Source of the DNA: Monodelphis domestica
Lineage: Eukaryota > Chordata > Mammalia > Didelphimorphia > Didelphidae
NCBI RefSeq assembly: GCF_027887165.1
Contig: NC_077229.1
Coordinates: 209,385,338 to 209,449,337, forward strand
Length of the DNA: 64,000 bases
Direction: 5' to 3'
A program made the translations under genes and the position numbers. The notes beneath the pieces were generated by a model. The model was not told the DNA's origin. It did no database searches and was given only the letters and a program-made list of their open reading frames with translations. Positions 44,875 to 56,700 of this stretch are shown in pieces; positions within the stretch are counted from its first letter, which is position 1; the number at the start of each line of letters is the position of its first letter.

Positions 44875-45450
44875 TCAGACAGTTAATCAACAATCATTAA
44901 GAAGGCTCTTACTAAGGGCCAGACACTGCTAAACTCTGAGGCTAAAAAGGAGAGTAAAAAAAACATGGTAAAGTAAAAAAGCTTCCTTAGAGTTCACATT
45001 CTAATAAAGGAAAAAATGTAAACTAGATGCATGCAAGATTAAAATATATAAAGAATAGATGGGGGAACTAGGTGGCTCAGTGGCTAGAGAGCCAGGTTTG
45101 GAGATGGGAGGACTTGGATTCAAATCTGATCTTAAACACTTTCCAGCTGTGTGTCCCTGGGAAAGTCACTTAACCCCAGTTGCCTAGCCTTTATTGCTCT
45201 TCTGCCTTGGAATCAATATTTGGGATTGATTCTAAGATAGGGGTAAGAGTTAAAAAAAAAAAAGAATAGATGGAAAGTAATTTCAGTGGGAGACACTGGG
45301 TTTGGGAGTGAGGTGAGGAAAGGCCTCTTGTCAAAAGTGAGATTTTTATGGAATCTTGAAGGATGTCAAGGAAGACACAAAAAAGACAGTCTCTGATTTT
45401 ATAGTGGTGGTGCCCGTATGTGATAGCTTTATTCACTGAAATCATGTAGT
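44875..45450 (-). mobile_element. Antisense L2, interrupted by a SINE
   Basis: 'gttaatcaacaatcattaag', 'actaagggccagacactgct', 'gcttccttagagttcacatt' and 'ctaataaagg' form an antisense L2 terminus. Beyond the SINE it continues with 'ggtgaggaaaggcctcttgt' and 'ggaatcttgaaggatgtcaa ggaag'. Confidence 0.7.
45051..45273 (+). repeat. MAR1-type SINE with perfect target duplication
   Basis: A full-length sense copy (45063-45261) is bracketed by the 12-bp direct repeat aagaatagatgg at 45051-45062 and 45262-45273. It splits the antisense L2 cleanly, so it is younger than the L2. Confidence 0.97.
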
Positions 45451-45479
45451 AAATTAAGAGAAATGTCCTTAAAGTTGCC

Positions 45480-45990
45480 TTCTCCTTCCTTTAAAAGGTC
45501 CTGCTACCCCAAGAAACTGGCTTGAGGCTTTGGCCTTGCTTCCTCTGACCTTTTCCATTTTAGGTGCAGGAAGTGGAGTTGCCGACCTAGAAGCTTGAAC
45601 CATGGAGACATTGGGGTCCATGGTTCTAGGTCTGATATTGTTGCCAGGCCATCAGGGAAGCACTGAGAAGCTAGAGTCCAGGTATGAAAAGCCAAATAGG
45701 GTTTTGCACTTGGAGCTTGGTTGGACTAATGCTTTGTATAAATTGTATTAAACTGTGAACTTACTCCCTCTGTTCTCTCCAGAGACAAAAGTAGTATATG
45801 GAGGGTTATATTCTCCATGTGTTGGAGAGAAATTTTCATCTGCTTGTTCTCTTTTATATTCTTAAAGTAAATATTCCTTTGTAAAAACTAATTTTATTGT
45901 TAAGAGGTTAAATGTTACAGAATTTCCATTTAACTCCCAAAATGGAGTGGGGGGGGGGGAGTGCAAAACTGAGAACTCCCATCAAAATCA
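45480..45990 (+). mobile_element. Candidate LTR-like segment
   Basis: The block has 'tgtataaattgtattaaac' (TATA-like, about 45735) and 'cttaaagtaaatattccttt' (polyadenylation-like, about 45865), then a G-run at 45950-45960 and 'gagaactcccatca'. Order and spacing would fit U3-R-U5, but ends and target duplication are not defined. It has no coding content and could be another repeat. Confidence 0.3.
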
Positions 45991-46055
45991 CTAAAGGTAC
46001 CAGATAACTCTCAGGGAGTAGGTAGAAATGTAATACAGCTGCCTGGGAGGTAGGG

Positions 46056-46515
46056 GTAGAGTATATATAGATGTGTATATATATGCATATCTATTTATAT
46101 CTATTTATCTACCTCTATATCTATATCTATCTACCTCTATATCTACCTCTGTAGCTACCTCTGTATCTACCTCCATATCTACCTCTGTATTTACCTCCCT
46201 ATCTACCTCTATATCTACCTCTGTATCTACCTCCATGTCTACCTCTATATCTACCTTAACCTCTATATCTATAACTATCTATCTACCTCTATATCTACCT
46301 CTGTATCTACCTCAACCTCTATATCTATAACTATCTATCTACCTCCATATCTACCTCTATAACTACCTTAACCTCTATATCTATAACTATCTATCTACCT
46401 CTGTATCTACCTCAACCTCTATATCTATAACTATCTATCTACCTCTGTATCTACCTCCATATCTACCTCTATATCTACCTCTACCACTCTATCTATATCT
46501 ATATCTACATCTTCC
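46056..46515. repeat. Minisatellite of 12-bp units with higher-order spacing
   Basis: Built from tctacctctata-like 12-mers (a related tctata hexamer in the first 60 bp). A longer phrase, aacctctatatctataacta, recurs at 46258, 46314, 46370 and 46414, i.e. spacings of 56, 56 and 44 bp differing by one 12-mer. The Leu/Ser/Thr repeat frame on the plus strand is a by-product. Confidence 0.95.
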
Positions 46516-46569
46516 CAGAAAAGTGGGGATTATGGCTTCCATCTTCTAGGAGATGGGCAATCTGATAAA

Positions 46570-46733
46570 GCCTATAGATCCTTTCTCTGAATCATGTTTT
46601 TAATGCATAGAATAACATACATACAATTACAAAGAAAACCAAAGGTTAGTAAAAATGAAGAGGCGATTCCTTGCCCCCCTCCTAAATTCATGTACCCCAG
46701 AGAGATTTGTATGCCCCAGGTTAAGAACCCTTG
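46570..46733 (-). mobile_element. hAT-like non-autonomous element remnant
   Basis: Related to 59316-59522: both share 'aatgcataaaat'-like text and the terminal 'caggttaagaacccttg', whose complement matches the CAGGGnTTCTTAACCT start of hAT elements. No target duplication found. Confidence 0.5.
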
Positions 46734-46745
46734 ACTAGTCTAGGA

Positions 46746-47680
46746 AGTTGGGACAGTCACATTTACTAGGAGGGTATGTAGGATCTTCTTGAGCAGAGCA
46801 GGAGTGTGTAGTTAGAGCCTTCACCTTCTTTTCCTAGATGCCTTGTAACATTGGACAGAATAGAGTGACTGAAAATCTTTTTGTGTGCATCCACCTATAA
46901 AGTCGACATCATGACCCCTTTCCCTTTTACAGGCAAGCTAGGAAGCCTTCATGCATTTGTAAAGTACTTTGAGGCCCCCATTTGGCAAATGGAAAGTGCA
47001 GCACCCGCTGTTGTTCTCATTATTCCCCAAGAAGCACGCTCACTTCAGGTCATTCTCTGTCTCCACACATTCGCCATTTCCCCCTGATATTATTGGCTTA
47101 AGTACACTTCAAAAATAATTCCTCTGAGGCGGTTATGTTGACATCCTGCTAGTGTTTCAAGAGCTAGCCTTGCTAGCTGTTTGTCCCTTTGTATAAAAAC
47201 TTGCAATAGCTCTATTAAACATTCTCTGTTCAAACAGGAAAAAAACCCCAACAACAATAGAAATTCACTCCCCCCCAAAGGTGGTAACTCTGTAAGAGTT
47301 CACATGCTGCTCCCCCTTCAACTCCCACCCCCATGTCCTCTGGGAAGATTCCACAGGAAAGGGAATATCCACTTAGAAAGGAATTGGATTTTTCCACAGC
47401 CCACTGTCACAGTTGTAGCAAGGAAGTGTTTCTATGATGGCAGAACATGCTGTGAAGGATACTCTGTGGGGATTGTAACACCTGCTCTGGTAAGAAACAA
47501 TCACCAGAAACATCTGCTCCCTGAGGGGCTCCACCTGGAGTCTGGCCTAGATGCCTCCAAAGGTCTTTAAATGCCTCTCTAACTTCTTTGACTTTTGTAC
47601 CATGTTCCCTTCTTTCTTGAAAATCCAACCCTCCTTTCAGTTCTTCCCACATTGATCCTTGCTTCTTGCTTTGTTGCCAG
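46746..47680. other. No recognised feature
   Basis: Moderate-GC sequence. Minus-strand frames of 145 and 125 codons overlap each other in different frames at 47407-47956. Neither has a recognisable domain. Confidence 0.4.
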
Positions 47681-47836
47681 AGAAACAAGCAGAAAGGGGG
47701 CAAAGCTCTTGATGTGAGCCTCTGGCATCTTTCTCTGAGGGAGGTGACATGTAACAGTGTGCAGAAGAACCATTTCAACTTCTGGGGCTTCGTGACCCTC
47801 AAAGAACCCAAGACTGGGGGCTTTGTCTCCCCATAA
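47681..47836 (+). CDS. Weak candidate exon or ORF
   Basis: An acceptor-like 'cttgctttgttgccag' ends at 47680. From 47681 one frame stays open for about 51 codons to TAA at about 47834, with a centre rich in aromatic residues (N-H-F-N-F-W-G-F-V-T). That centre looks globular rather than low-complexity, but I recognise no family. Two long minus-strand frames overlap it, so the region is stop-poor on both strands and the frame may be chance. Confidence 0.15.
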   Translation, partial: RNKQKGGKALDVSLWHLSLREVTCNSVQKNHFNFWGFVTLKEPKTGGFVSP

Positions 47837-48089
47837 GACAACATGCCTCCCTTTCCCTGAATGGAAAGTGCTCAGGTTAACATCAAAGAATGATTCCCTC
47901 CTTGCTGCATGTATGGATTTCTTATGGGTTTCAGTCATTATGCCCATCGTAACCATTTCCCCACTAGGGAAAATGATGTAGAGTGCAGTGATATGCCAGG
48001 AACAGATACTTATTAGTATCTAGAATTAGAAATCCTAAAACTGCCCTTGAATTGCAATATATTGTGAGGCTCCCAGATCTCACTCATAT

Positions 48090-49110
48090 CAATTCAACAA
48101 ATGTCTATTACACATCTCTTCTGTATAAAGCAGCAAACAAAACTCAAGATAAACCCTCACAACCAGTGCCTGTCCTCAAGAAGCTTACATCATACTGGGG
48201 AGGGAAGTTGAGAGTTATGAATAAAGAATAAATTTAAATAAATAGGAGGCAATCTGAGAGGAAGAGAGTACTAACAGCTGGAGGGTCAGGAGATGGTACC
48301 TGAGTTGAGCTTGAAAGGAACTAGTCTGCCCAAGAATTGGAGGTAAGGAAGGAGAGCATTCTAGGCATGTGTAAAGATCCAGAGATAGGAGAAACAGTGT
48401 TGGATTTGGGGAGCAACAGCTAATAAATGAGTTTGTCTAGAATATGAAATGGACAAGAGAGAATAATGAAAGTGAAATAAGTTTGGACCAGATAAGTTAG
48501 TGTTAGAATGGAGAAAGTTTTAAGTGTGAGGCTGGAATTTTACCTTTTATCTATAGACAATACAGAAGCAGGATAGCTAGGTTGTTCAGTAGGTAAAGAG
48601 CCAAGCCTAGGAGACAGGAGGTCCTGGGTTCAAATTTGTAAACTCAGACACTTCCTACCTGCGTGACCATGGGTGAGTAATTTAACTCCACTTGCCTATC
48701 ACTTGCCATTCTTCTGCCTCAGGACCAATACTTGGTATTGATTCAAAGACAGAAGGTAAGGGTTTAAAAACATTAAGGAAGTCATTAAAGATGAGAGAGA
48801 AGGAGGATAAGAAGTCAAGGCTTATAATGTAGCTGGAGTGCAACTCTTGCTTTGGGCCATTTCCCGGTTGTCTCTAATAAACAATAAAAACAGGAAAGTT
48901 AAGGAATTGGTCAGACTTATCCTTTAGTCCATTTTGGTGGCTGTGTGGAAGACAGAGAGGAAAGAGACTAGATGCTGGAAGACCAGGTAGGAGGTTATTG
49001 TGATCATCTAAAGCCAATAAATGACGAAGACCTGAATTAGTATTGGAGTCATGTGAGTAGAGAGGAGGGACTGATTGTGAGAGGTAATAGAGATGGAATC
49101 AGCTTGCTGG
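48090..49110 (-). mobile_element. Antisense L2 LINE, interrupted by a SINE
   Basis: 'aacaaatgtctattacacat', 'cctgtcctcaagaagcttac', 'gagagcattctaggcatgtg', 'gaccaggtaggaggttattg' and 'gtgatcatctaaagc' follow antisense L2 order. Confidence 0.7.
48568..48771 (+). repeat. MAR1-type SINE nested in L2
   Basis: 'gcaggatagctaggttgttc', 'aggagacaggaggtcctggg', 'cttcctacctgcgtgaccat' and 'cttggtattgattcaaagac'. Confidence 0.9.
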
Positions 49111-49287
49111 ACAAACTGCTCAAATATAGATACAGATTATCTTAGCAAAATAAAAACTCTCAGCCAATATTGATCAGGTTCCTTTTATACGTCCAGCTGG
49201 TTTGTTCAATCTTGCCCTGGATTTAAACTTATAGACTTTTTACTAAAGCCTCAGAGGGTGGCAGAAAGTGTAACCAAATCTAGTCTT

Positions 49288-49459
49288 TTTAAACCCTTAC
49301 CTCCTATCTTAGAAAATTGATATTATCAGTTCCCAGACAGAAGAATGGTTAAGGACTAGGCAATTGAGATCACATGACTTGCAAAAGTATTTGAGGTCAC
49401 ATTTGAACCCAAGATCCCCAAGTCTGGTTGTCTATCCACTAAGCCACCTAGCTGCCCCT
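49288..49459 (-). repeat. MAR1-type SINE, antisense
   Basis: 'ttaaacccttacctcctatc', 'gaatggttaaggactaggca', 'ggtcacatttgaacccaaga' and 'atccactaagccacctagct gcccc'. Confidence 0.9.
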
Positions 49460-49499
49460 TATAATTAAGTCTTTATCAAAAACAAGATTAAAAATGTTT

Positions 49500-49823
49500 C
49501 CTTCTCTCACCATCTCTAACCAGCTTTCTTCTAGTTTCAACTCAAGCGATACCTCCCACTCAATGCCTTTTTTTTTTAATTCCTTAAGTACTCCTCAGAT
49601 TTCCTTGTCTTTGTGTGTGTAGATGTTGTATTTCCTCAGTGAGATGTAAGCTGCTTGAAAACAAGAACTTGAAAACAAGAACTGATTTATCTTTTTGGGG
49701 GAGTGGGGGGAAAGGAGTGCCTAGCACTGAACTTTGTGCTTAGTGTTCTTTCTCTGCTGTATTCATCAATATCTCATATTTCCCAAGGTGAAGTCCTTAG
49801 CACTTAATAAATGTTTGGTGAGT
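49500..49823 (+). repeat. L2 tail
   Basis: 'actcaagcgatacctcccac', 'gatgtaagctgcttgaaaac', 'gtgcctagcactgaactttg' and 'cttaataaatgtttggtg'. It carries a 15-bp internal duplication, 'cttgaaaacaagaac', near 49653-49682. Confidence 0.7.
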
Positions 49824-49995
49824 CCAGCTTCAGACACTCTACTATCTCTATGACCATGGGCAAGTTACTTAACTCTGTCACAATTTCCTCATCTATAAAA
49901 TGAGCTGAAGAAGGAAATGATGAACTACTCCAATATCTTGGCTAAGAAAATGCCAAATGAGATTATGAGGAATCAGACACAACTGAAACACCTGA
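49824..49995 (+). repeat. RTE-tailed SINE, 5' truncated
   Basis: 'cttcagacactctactatct', 'caatttcctcatctataaaa', 'tgagctgaagaaggaaatga' and 'tcagacacaactgaaacacc'. Confidence 0.8.
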
Positions 49996-49999
49996 ACTC

Positions 50000-50072
50000 T
50001 TGAGTGAATGAATGCACTATTCTTCAAGATCGGAATCCATACTTCTCATTTCCTTTGATTCTTCTGCACAGT

Positions 50073-50116
<44 letters not shown>

Positions 50117-51639
50117 CCCACAATGGTGGATGTGGGTAGGAGTTGGAGACCCCATTGGCTGACTGAGAAAAAGACCAATTCCCAGCTGACAAGGTTGGAG
50201 AGAGGCTACTGGTGGCAAAAAGCATGGAATCTCAAAACTCTTTTTTGGTCCTAGTCCAGGCACTGTTGAGAGAGCCCAGTGTTTGCTCTCTTAGAGATGA
50301 GGTCAGCTGAGAGGGAATAAGGGATTTTTCCAGACCTGGGCCCAGTAGCTGGGTGTCAGCAGCTCCCCACAGGGCTGTCCAGCCATAACAAGGTGAATCC
50401 TGAAAGTTATTAGTCAACGATTAGAGCAGCCAGACAGGAAAGACAGATAATGAAGTAGGGATTTGAAATATGCAGCCTTGGCTGTAGGCACTTTGCCTCA
50501 TAATGCTGTCAATGGATGTTAGAAACACTCTAAATTAACTGAGTGAACTCGTGTCCTTTGGAAGAATTCTATTCTGGGCGTCTTGCTGGGGTTGGTGGGG
50601 ATTGCCTTTGAAACAGAAGTAATCTTCTCACTTTTAGCATTCATGGCTGTGCCCACCAGACAAGTCTGAATAAGAATAAACCTTTTGTGCTTTGGGGTGC
50701 TTCCAAAAACAGCTAGGCTGCATGGATGGCAGTGGGGGGAGGAGGGTGGGGAGCAAAAACTCTTGCCATGGCTTATTTCAGATGTGAAGCAAAACTTATA
50801 ATCGGCAACTCTTCTAACTCTGAAACAGCTGAATAAACCTCATGTCTGAAATTTAAATAATATTCTATTCTCCTGGGACCTAGTTTTTCTTTGGTCCCAA
50901 GCAAAGAAGAACTAGGAGGTCTCTTTCTAGTCTTCTGTAGATGTTTGTTCCTATTAGGAAACCATATATATATTTCAGTTCTCCCATTCACAGCATTCCA
51001 TAACAGCTGCTGTTAGAAAGCAGGAAAATCTGGTTAATACAATATTCTGGTTAAAAGAGAGTTGTCATATATGGATTAGCAATTTAAAATATATTAATCA
51101 TTAAAAACAATAGTCAATTCTTTCCTTCATGATTTTGGAGATGATTTAAGATCTTGTACATCTATCCTTTAGACTTTACCTTGCATAGTCAGCTTGGGGA
51201 CCTTGCCTTCAATTCACAGAATTTTCATCTTTCATTATTTTAAAAATACTCTCTTTCTATATAAAGAGTTAGACTAGATCTCTGTTCAGAGATGCACAAT
51301 ATCCAGACTTCTAATTATTTTCCTTTTTTACTTTGCCCCTTTATCTAGATGCTCAGTTCTCATACACACTTTCCTTTTCCCTTTTTGCATCTGTTTCCAT
51401 ACATTCCATTCAGTACATTTTTCTAGAGTTTATTTACACAGAGAAAGGCATAAGCAAATGTATAAATAGTACAGGGTTTAATAAAATGCTTGAAGAAGCT
51501 TAAAACCATACTAAGATTTTTGGGACACCCTAGACAACAATATAAGGTAGTTACAAATGAGATAAGAAATAATAAAACAGGGCAGGATAAGAACAAATAA
51601 GAGAATTATATGAAGTCTTAGACAGAGTGATACATAAGT
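50000..51639. other. No gene recognised; (GT)n microsatellite
   Basis: (GT)n at 50075-50115. The rest is mixed single-copy-looking sequence. Minus-strand frames near 50.0-50.4 kb overlap the microsatellite and lack motifs. Confidence 0.5.
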
Positions 51640-52560
51640 TTTCTTTTTCATTTAATTTTAATTTTATTTTTTCTGAATTACATGTAAACAAAAAATTTTA
51701 ATTTTTTTTTAAATGTTGCATTCCAAATTCTCTCTCCTCCCTCTCCTCCCCCTCCTTGAGAAGGCAAGCAATTTGATATAGAATATACATTTGTGGTCAT
51801 GTAAAACATTTCCATATTAGCCACATTGCAAAAGAAATCATAGACTTAAATAACAAGAATGATAAAGTTTTTTTTTTTTTAAGTGTGCTTCAGTCTGCAC
51901 CCATACATCAATAGTTCTTTCTCTGGAGGAGAATGGTATTTTTCATCCTAATTCCTTTAGAATTATTTTGGATTATTATATTGCTGAGAATGTCTAACTC
52001 ATTCACAGATGATTATCATATAACATTGTATTACTGTGTACAATGTTCTCCTGGTTTTGCTCATTGCATTTTGCATCAGTTCATAGAAGTCATTCTAGGT
52101 TTTTCTGAAAGCATCTTACCCTTCATTTCTTATAGTACCATAGTATTGTCACAATCATATATCACAACTCGTTCAGCCATTCTTCAGTTAATGGGGATCT
52201 CCACAGTTTCTAATTCTTTGCTACCACAAAAAGAGGTGCTATGAATATTTTTGTACATATGGATTCTTTTTCTTGTATCTCTTTGCAGTACAGATTTAAT
52301 AGTGTTATTGCTGGGTCAAAGGGTATGCACAGTTTTATATAGCCTTTTGGCTATATAGTTCTAAATTGTTCCCCAGAACTGATGGATCAGTGCATTAGTA
52401 TTCCAATTTTCTCATATCCCTCCAACATTTATCATTTTCCTTTTCTATCATATTAACCAATGATAGGTACCTCAGAGTTGTTTTAATTTGCAATTCTCTA
52501 GTCAGTAGTAATTTTTATATGATCTCTGAACCATTCAGAAAATCATCTGATGGCATAAAA
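51640..52560 (-). mobile_element. L1 3' fragment, antisense
   Basis: Long antisense 3' UTR and ORF2 end: 'cagtctgcacccatacatca', 'acaatgttctcctggttttg', 'ttgcatcagttcatagaagt', 'caaaaagaggtgctatgaat' and 'ttgctgggtcaaagggtatg'. It is older than the 53.4-59.2 kb copy. Confidence 0.9.
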
Positions 52561-52989
52561 ATGTTTATTATGTGGCAACCCTATTCCTACCCACTCCCCC
52601 TTTTTTTTGCTAGACTTGTAATTTTATCAGTATAGGAAACTATTCATTTGAAAGCTCCCTTCACTAATACCAATGTCAACTTGAGACTATCTGATTACAA
52701 GGCCAGCTCTCTATTCATTATGAGACGTTGCTTCTCTACCTATATAACTTCCTCCTATTTAGCTAATTTTCCTGTTTTCTTTCCCAAGGGTAACAACAAA
52801 CAAATATGTTTTTCTCTCTTCCAGTCCCCCCGCTCCATGGGGTAAAAAATGTAAAACCTTTGTAAAAAATAAACAGTTCAGTAAAATAAGCTCCAGCATT
52901 GGCCATGTCCAAAAATACATATGCCTCATTCTCAATCCATTACCTCTGAAGGAAATGGGTAACACGTTTCATTATCTGCCCACTGGAAT
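52561..52989. other. No recognised feature
   Basis: Nothing named between two L1 fragments. Confidence 0.4.
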
Positions 52990-53418
52990 TGTGGTTAATC
53001 ATTGTGATTTTTTTGTTTGTTTTATTTTTCCCCAAAATTTTATGAAAGCAAACAAATTAAACATTTCCATACTCAAAGAAAAAGAAGATAGTAACAAATG
53101 ACATCACATATCTTCTATATGTTTAGCTTACTTCTCTTCATATCTATGTGAAAAAAACTGTTCCCAAGTGTCCCAGCCCCTCCCCACCCTCTCTGTATCA
53201 TAAAAGATATTGTTAGGGAGACCAACATGTACATATAAATTGTCTTCCATGTTTCACCTTTCTGTTTACTTTCTGGAAGTAATATTCATAGTTTATTCTT
53301 CCAGCATTAATTCTGTGGCTATGTATAATGTTCTCCTGGTTCTACTCATTTTACTGTTCATTATTTTATGTAGTTATTTCCCAAGTGTTTTTAACAATCA
53401 GTCCACTTGCTATTTCTT
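52990..53418 (-). mobile_element. Old L1 3' end, host of the younger L1 insertion
   Basis: Antisense L1 3' UTR of an older subfamily ('gtataatgttctcctggttc tactcatttta'). It stops at 53418 and resumes at 59197 with 'atggtgcagtagtattccat', the next L1 phrase, so the younger element landed inside it. Confidence 0.8.
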
Positions 53419-53769
53419 TTTTTCCTTTTTTTTTGAAAATTTTATTTAATTAGATGATTTAGAACATTTTCCCATGGTTACAAGACTCATGTTCTTTCCC
53501 TCCCCTCCCCCCAATCCCCTTCCAAACTTGACACACAATTCCACTGGGTTTAACATGTGTCATTGATCAGGACCTATTTCCATATTTCTAATATTTGTAC
53601 TAGGGTGATCTTTCAGAGTCTATATCCCTAATCATATCCTCATCTACCCATGTGATCGAGCAGTTGTTTTTCTTCTGTGTTTCTTTTCCCACATTTCTTC
53701 CTCTGGATATAGATAGTGTTCTTTCTTATATGTCCCTCTGAATTGTTCAGGATCATTGCATTGCCATTA

Positions 53770-56700
53770 ATGGAGAAGTCCATTACATTCTATTGTACCA
53801 CAGTGTATCAGTCTCTGTGTACAATGTTCTCCTGGTTCTGCTCCTTTCACTCTGCATCAGTTCATGGAGGTTGTTCCAGTTCACATGGAATTCCTCCAGT
53901 TCATTATTGCTTTGAGCACAATAGTATTCCATCACAAGCATATACCGCAATTTGTTCAGCCATTCCCCAATCGAAGGGCATCCCCTCATTTTCCAATTTT
54001 TTTTTGCCACCACAAAGAATGCAGCTATGAATATTCTTGTACAAGTCTTGTTTCCTTATTACCTCTTTGGGGTATAAACCCAGCAGTGCTATGACTGGAT
54101 CAAAGGGCAGACAGTCTTTTAGTGCCCTTTGGGCATAGTTCCAAATTGCCTTCCAGAATAGTTGGATCAATTCACAACACCACCAACAATGCATTAATGT
54201 CCCAATTTTGCCACATCCCCTCCAACATTTATTACTTTCCTTTGCTGTCATGTTAGCCAATCTGCTAGGTGTGAGGTGGTACCTCATAGTTGTTTTGATT
54301 TGCATCTCTCTGATTATAAGAGATTTAGAACATTTTTTTTCATGTGTTTATCAAGAGTTTTGATTTCTTTACTGAGAATTGCTTATTCATGTCCCTTGTC
54401 CATTTATCAATTGGAGAATGGCTTGATTTTTTGTACAATTGATTTAGCTCCTCATTAATTTGAGTGATTAGACCTTTGTCAGACATTTTTGTTATAAAGA
54501 TTGTTTACCAATGTATTGTTTCCCTTCTAATTTTGATTGGATTGGTTTTATTTGTACAAAACCTTTTTAATTTTACATAATCAAAATTATTTATTTTGTA
54601 TTTTGTAATTTTTTCTAACTCTTGCTTGGTCTTAAAATCTTTCCTTTCCCAAAGATCTGACAGGTATACTATTTTGTGTTCACCTAATTTACTTATAGTT
54701 TCCTTCTTTATATTCAAGTCATTCACCCATTCTGAGTTTATCTTGGTGTAGGGAATGGGATGTTGATCTAAACCTAATCTCTTCCATACTGACTTCCAAT
54801 TTTCCCAGCATTTTTTGTCAAATAGTGGATTTTTTGTCCCCAAAGTTGGGATCTTTGGGTTTATCATAGACTGTTTTGCTGAGGTCACTTACCCCAAGTC
54901 TATTCCACTTATCCTCCCTTCTGTCTCTTAACCAGTACCATATTGTTTTGATGACCACTACTTTATAGTATAGTTTGAGATCTAGTACTGCAAGGTCACC
55001 TTTCTTCACATTTTTTATCATTATTTCCCTCATTATTGTGATATTTTGTTCTTCCAAATGAACATTTTTTTTGTTTTTTTCCAATTCGGTAAAATTGGTG
55101 GATATGACACTAAATAAGTAAATTAGTTTGGGTAGGATTGTATTTTTATTACATTAGCTCATCCTACCCATGAGCAATTAATGTTTTTCCAATTACTTAG
55201 ATCTAGTTTTAATTGTGGAGAGTTTTTTTGTAGTTGTGTTCATATAGTTCCTGTGTTTGTCTTGGCAGACAGATTCCTAAGTATTTTATATTGTCTATGG
55301 TGATTCTAAAGGGAATTTTTCTGGCAAACTTGCTGCTGGGATGAGTTGGAAGTATATAGAAATGCTGATGATTTATGTGGGTTTATTTTGTATAGTGCAA
55401 CTTTGCTAAAATTGTTGATTATTTCCACTAGCTTTTTAGTTAATTCTCTAGGATTCTAAAGTAGAGCATCATGTCATCTGCAAAGAGTGATAGCTTGGTC
55501 TCCTCATTACCTATTTTAATACCTTCAATACTTTTCTTCTCTAATTGCTACTGCTAGTGTTTCTAGTACAATGTTAAATAATAAAGGTGATAATGGCCAT
55601 CCTTGTTTCATTCCTGATCTTATTGGGAAGGCTTCTAATTTATCCCCATTACAGATGATGCTTGTTGATGGTTTTAGATATATGCTGTTTATTATTTTTA
55701 GAAAAGGCCCTTCTATTCCTGTGCTTTCTAGTGTTTTCAATAGGAATTAGTATTGTATTTTGTCAAAGGCTTTTTCTGCATCTATTGAGATAATCATGTG
55801 ATTTTTGTTGGTTTGCTTGTTGATATGGTCAATTATGTGGATGGTTTTCCTAATATTGAACCATCCTTGCATTCCTGGTATAAATCCTACCTGATCATAA
55901 TGAAAAACCCTTGTGATGACTTGCTGGAGTCTTTTTGCTAGTATTCTATTTAAGCTTTTTGCATTTATGTACATTAAGGAGATTGGTCTGTAGTTTTCTT
56001 TCTCTGTTTTTTATCTACCTGGCTTTGGAATCAGTACCATATTTGTGTCACAAAAGAAATTTGGTAGAACTTCTTCTTTGCTTATTATGTCAAATAGTTT
56101 GTATAGTATTCATTGTTCTTTGAATATTTGATAGAATTCACTTGTGAATCCATCAGGCCCTGGTGATTTTTTCTTAGGGAGTTCTTTGATGGCTTGTTCA
56201 ATTTCTTTTTTTCTGATATGGGGTTATTTAAGTATTCTGTTTCTTCTGTTTATCTAGGGAATTTATATTTTTGTAAATATTCATCCATATGACCTAGATT
56301 GTCATATTGATAGCCATGTAGTTGGGGAAAATAGTTTTTAATGATTGCCTTAATTTCCTCTTTATTAGAGCTGAGGTCTCCCTTTTCATCGTGGATACTG
56401 TCAATTTGGTTTTCTCCTTTCCTTTTTTTATTAGATTAACCAGTACTTTGTCTTTTTCATTTGTTTTTTCAAAGAACTAGTCTTGTTTATTAATTCAATA
56501 GTTCCTTTACTTTTAGTTTTATTAAATTGTCCTTTAAATTTTAGGATCCCTAATTTAGTTTTCATCTGGGGATTTTTAATTTGTTCACTTTCTAGTTTTT
56601 TTTTTTATTTGCACGCCCAATTCATTGACTCCTGACCTCCCTAATTTGTTAATGTATAAACTCAAGGATATCAATTTCCCCCTTAGTGCTGCTTTCCCTG

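Noticed and set aside
46073..46330. Ser/Thr/Leu-rich repeat protein
   Set aside because: Direct translation of the 12-bp minisatellite.
46056..46515. CRISPR-like array
   Set aside because: No conserved repeat with unique spacers; a eukaryotic minisatellite of short units.
47407..47956. 145- and 125-codon minus-strand frames
   Set aside because: They overlap in different frames, have no domain, and lie in a stop-poor stretch also open on the other strand.
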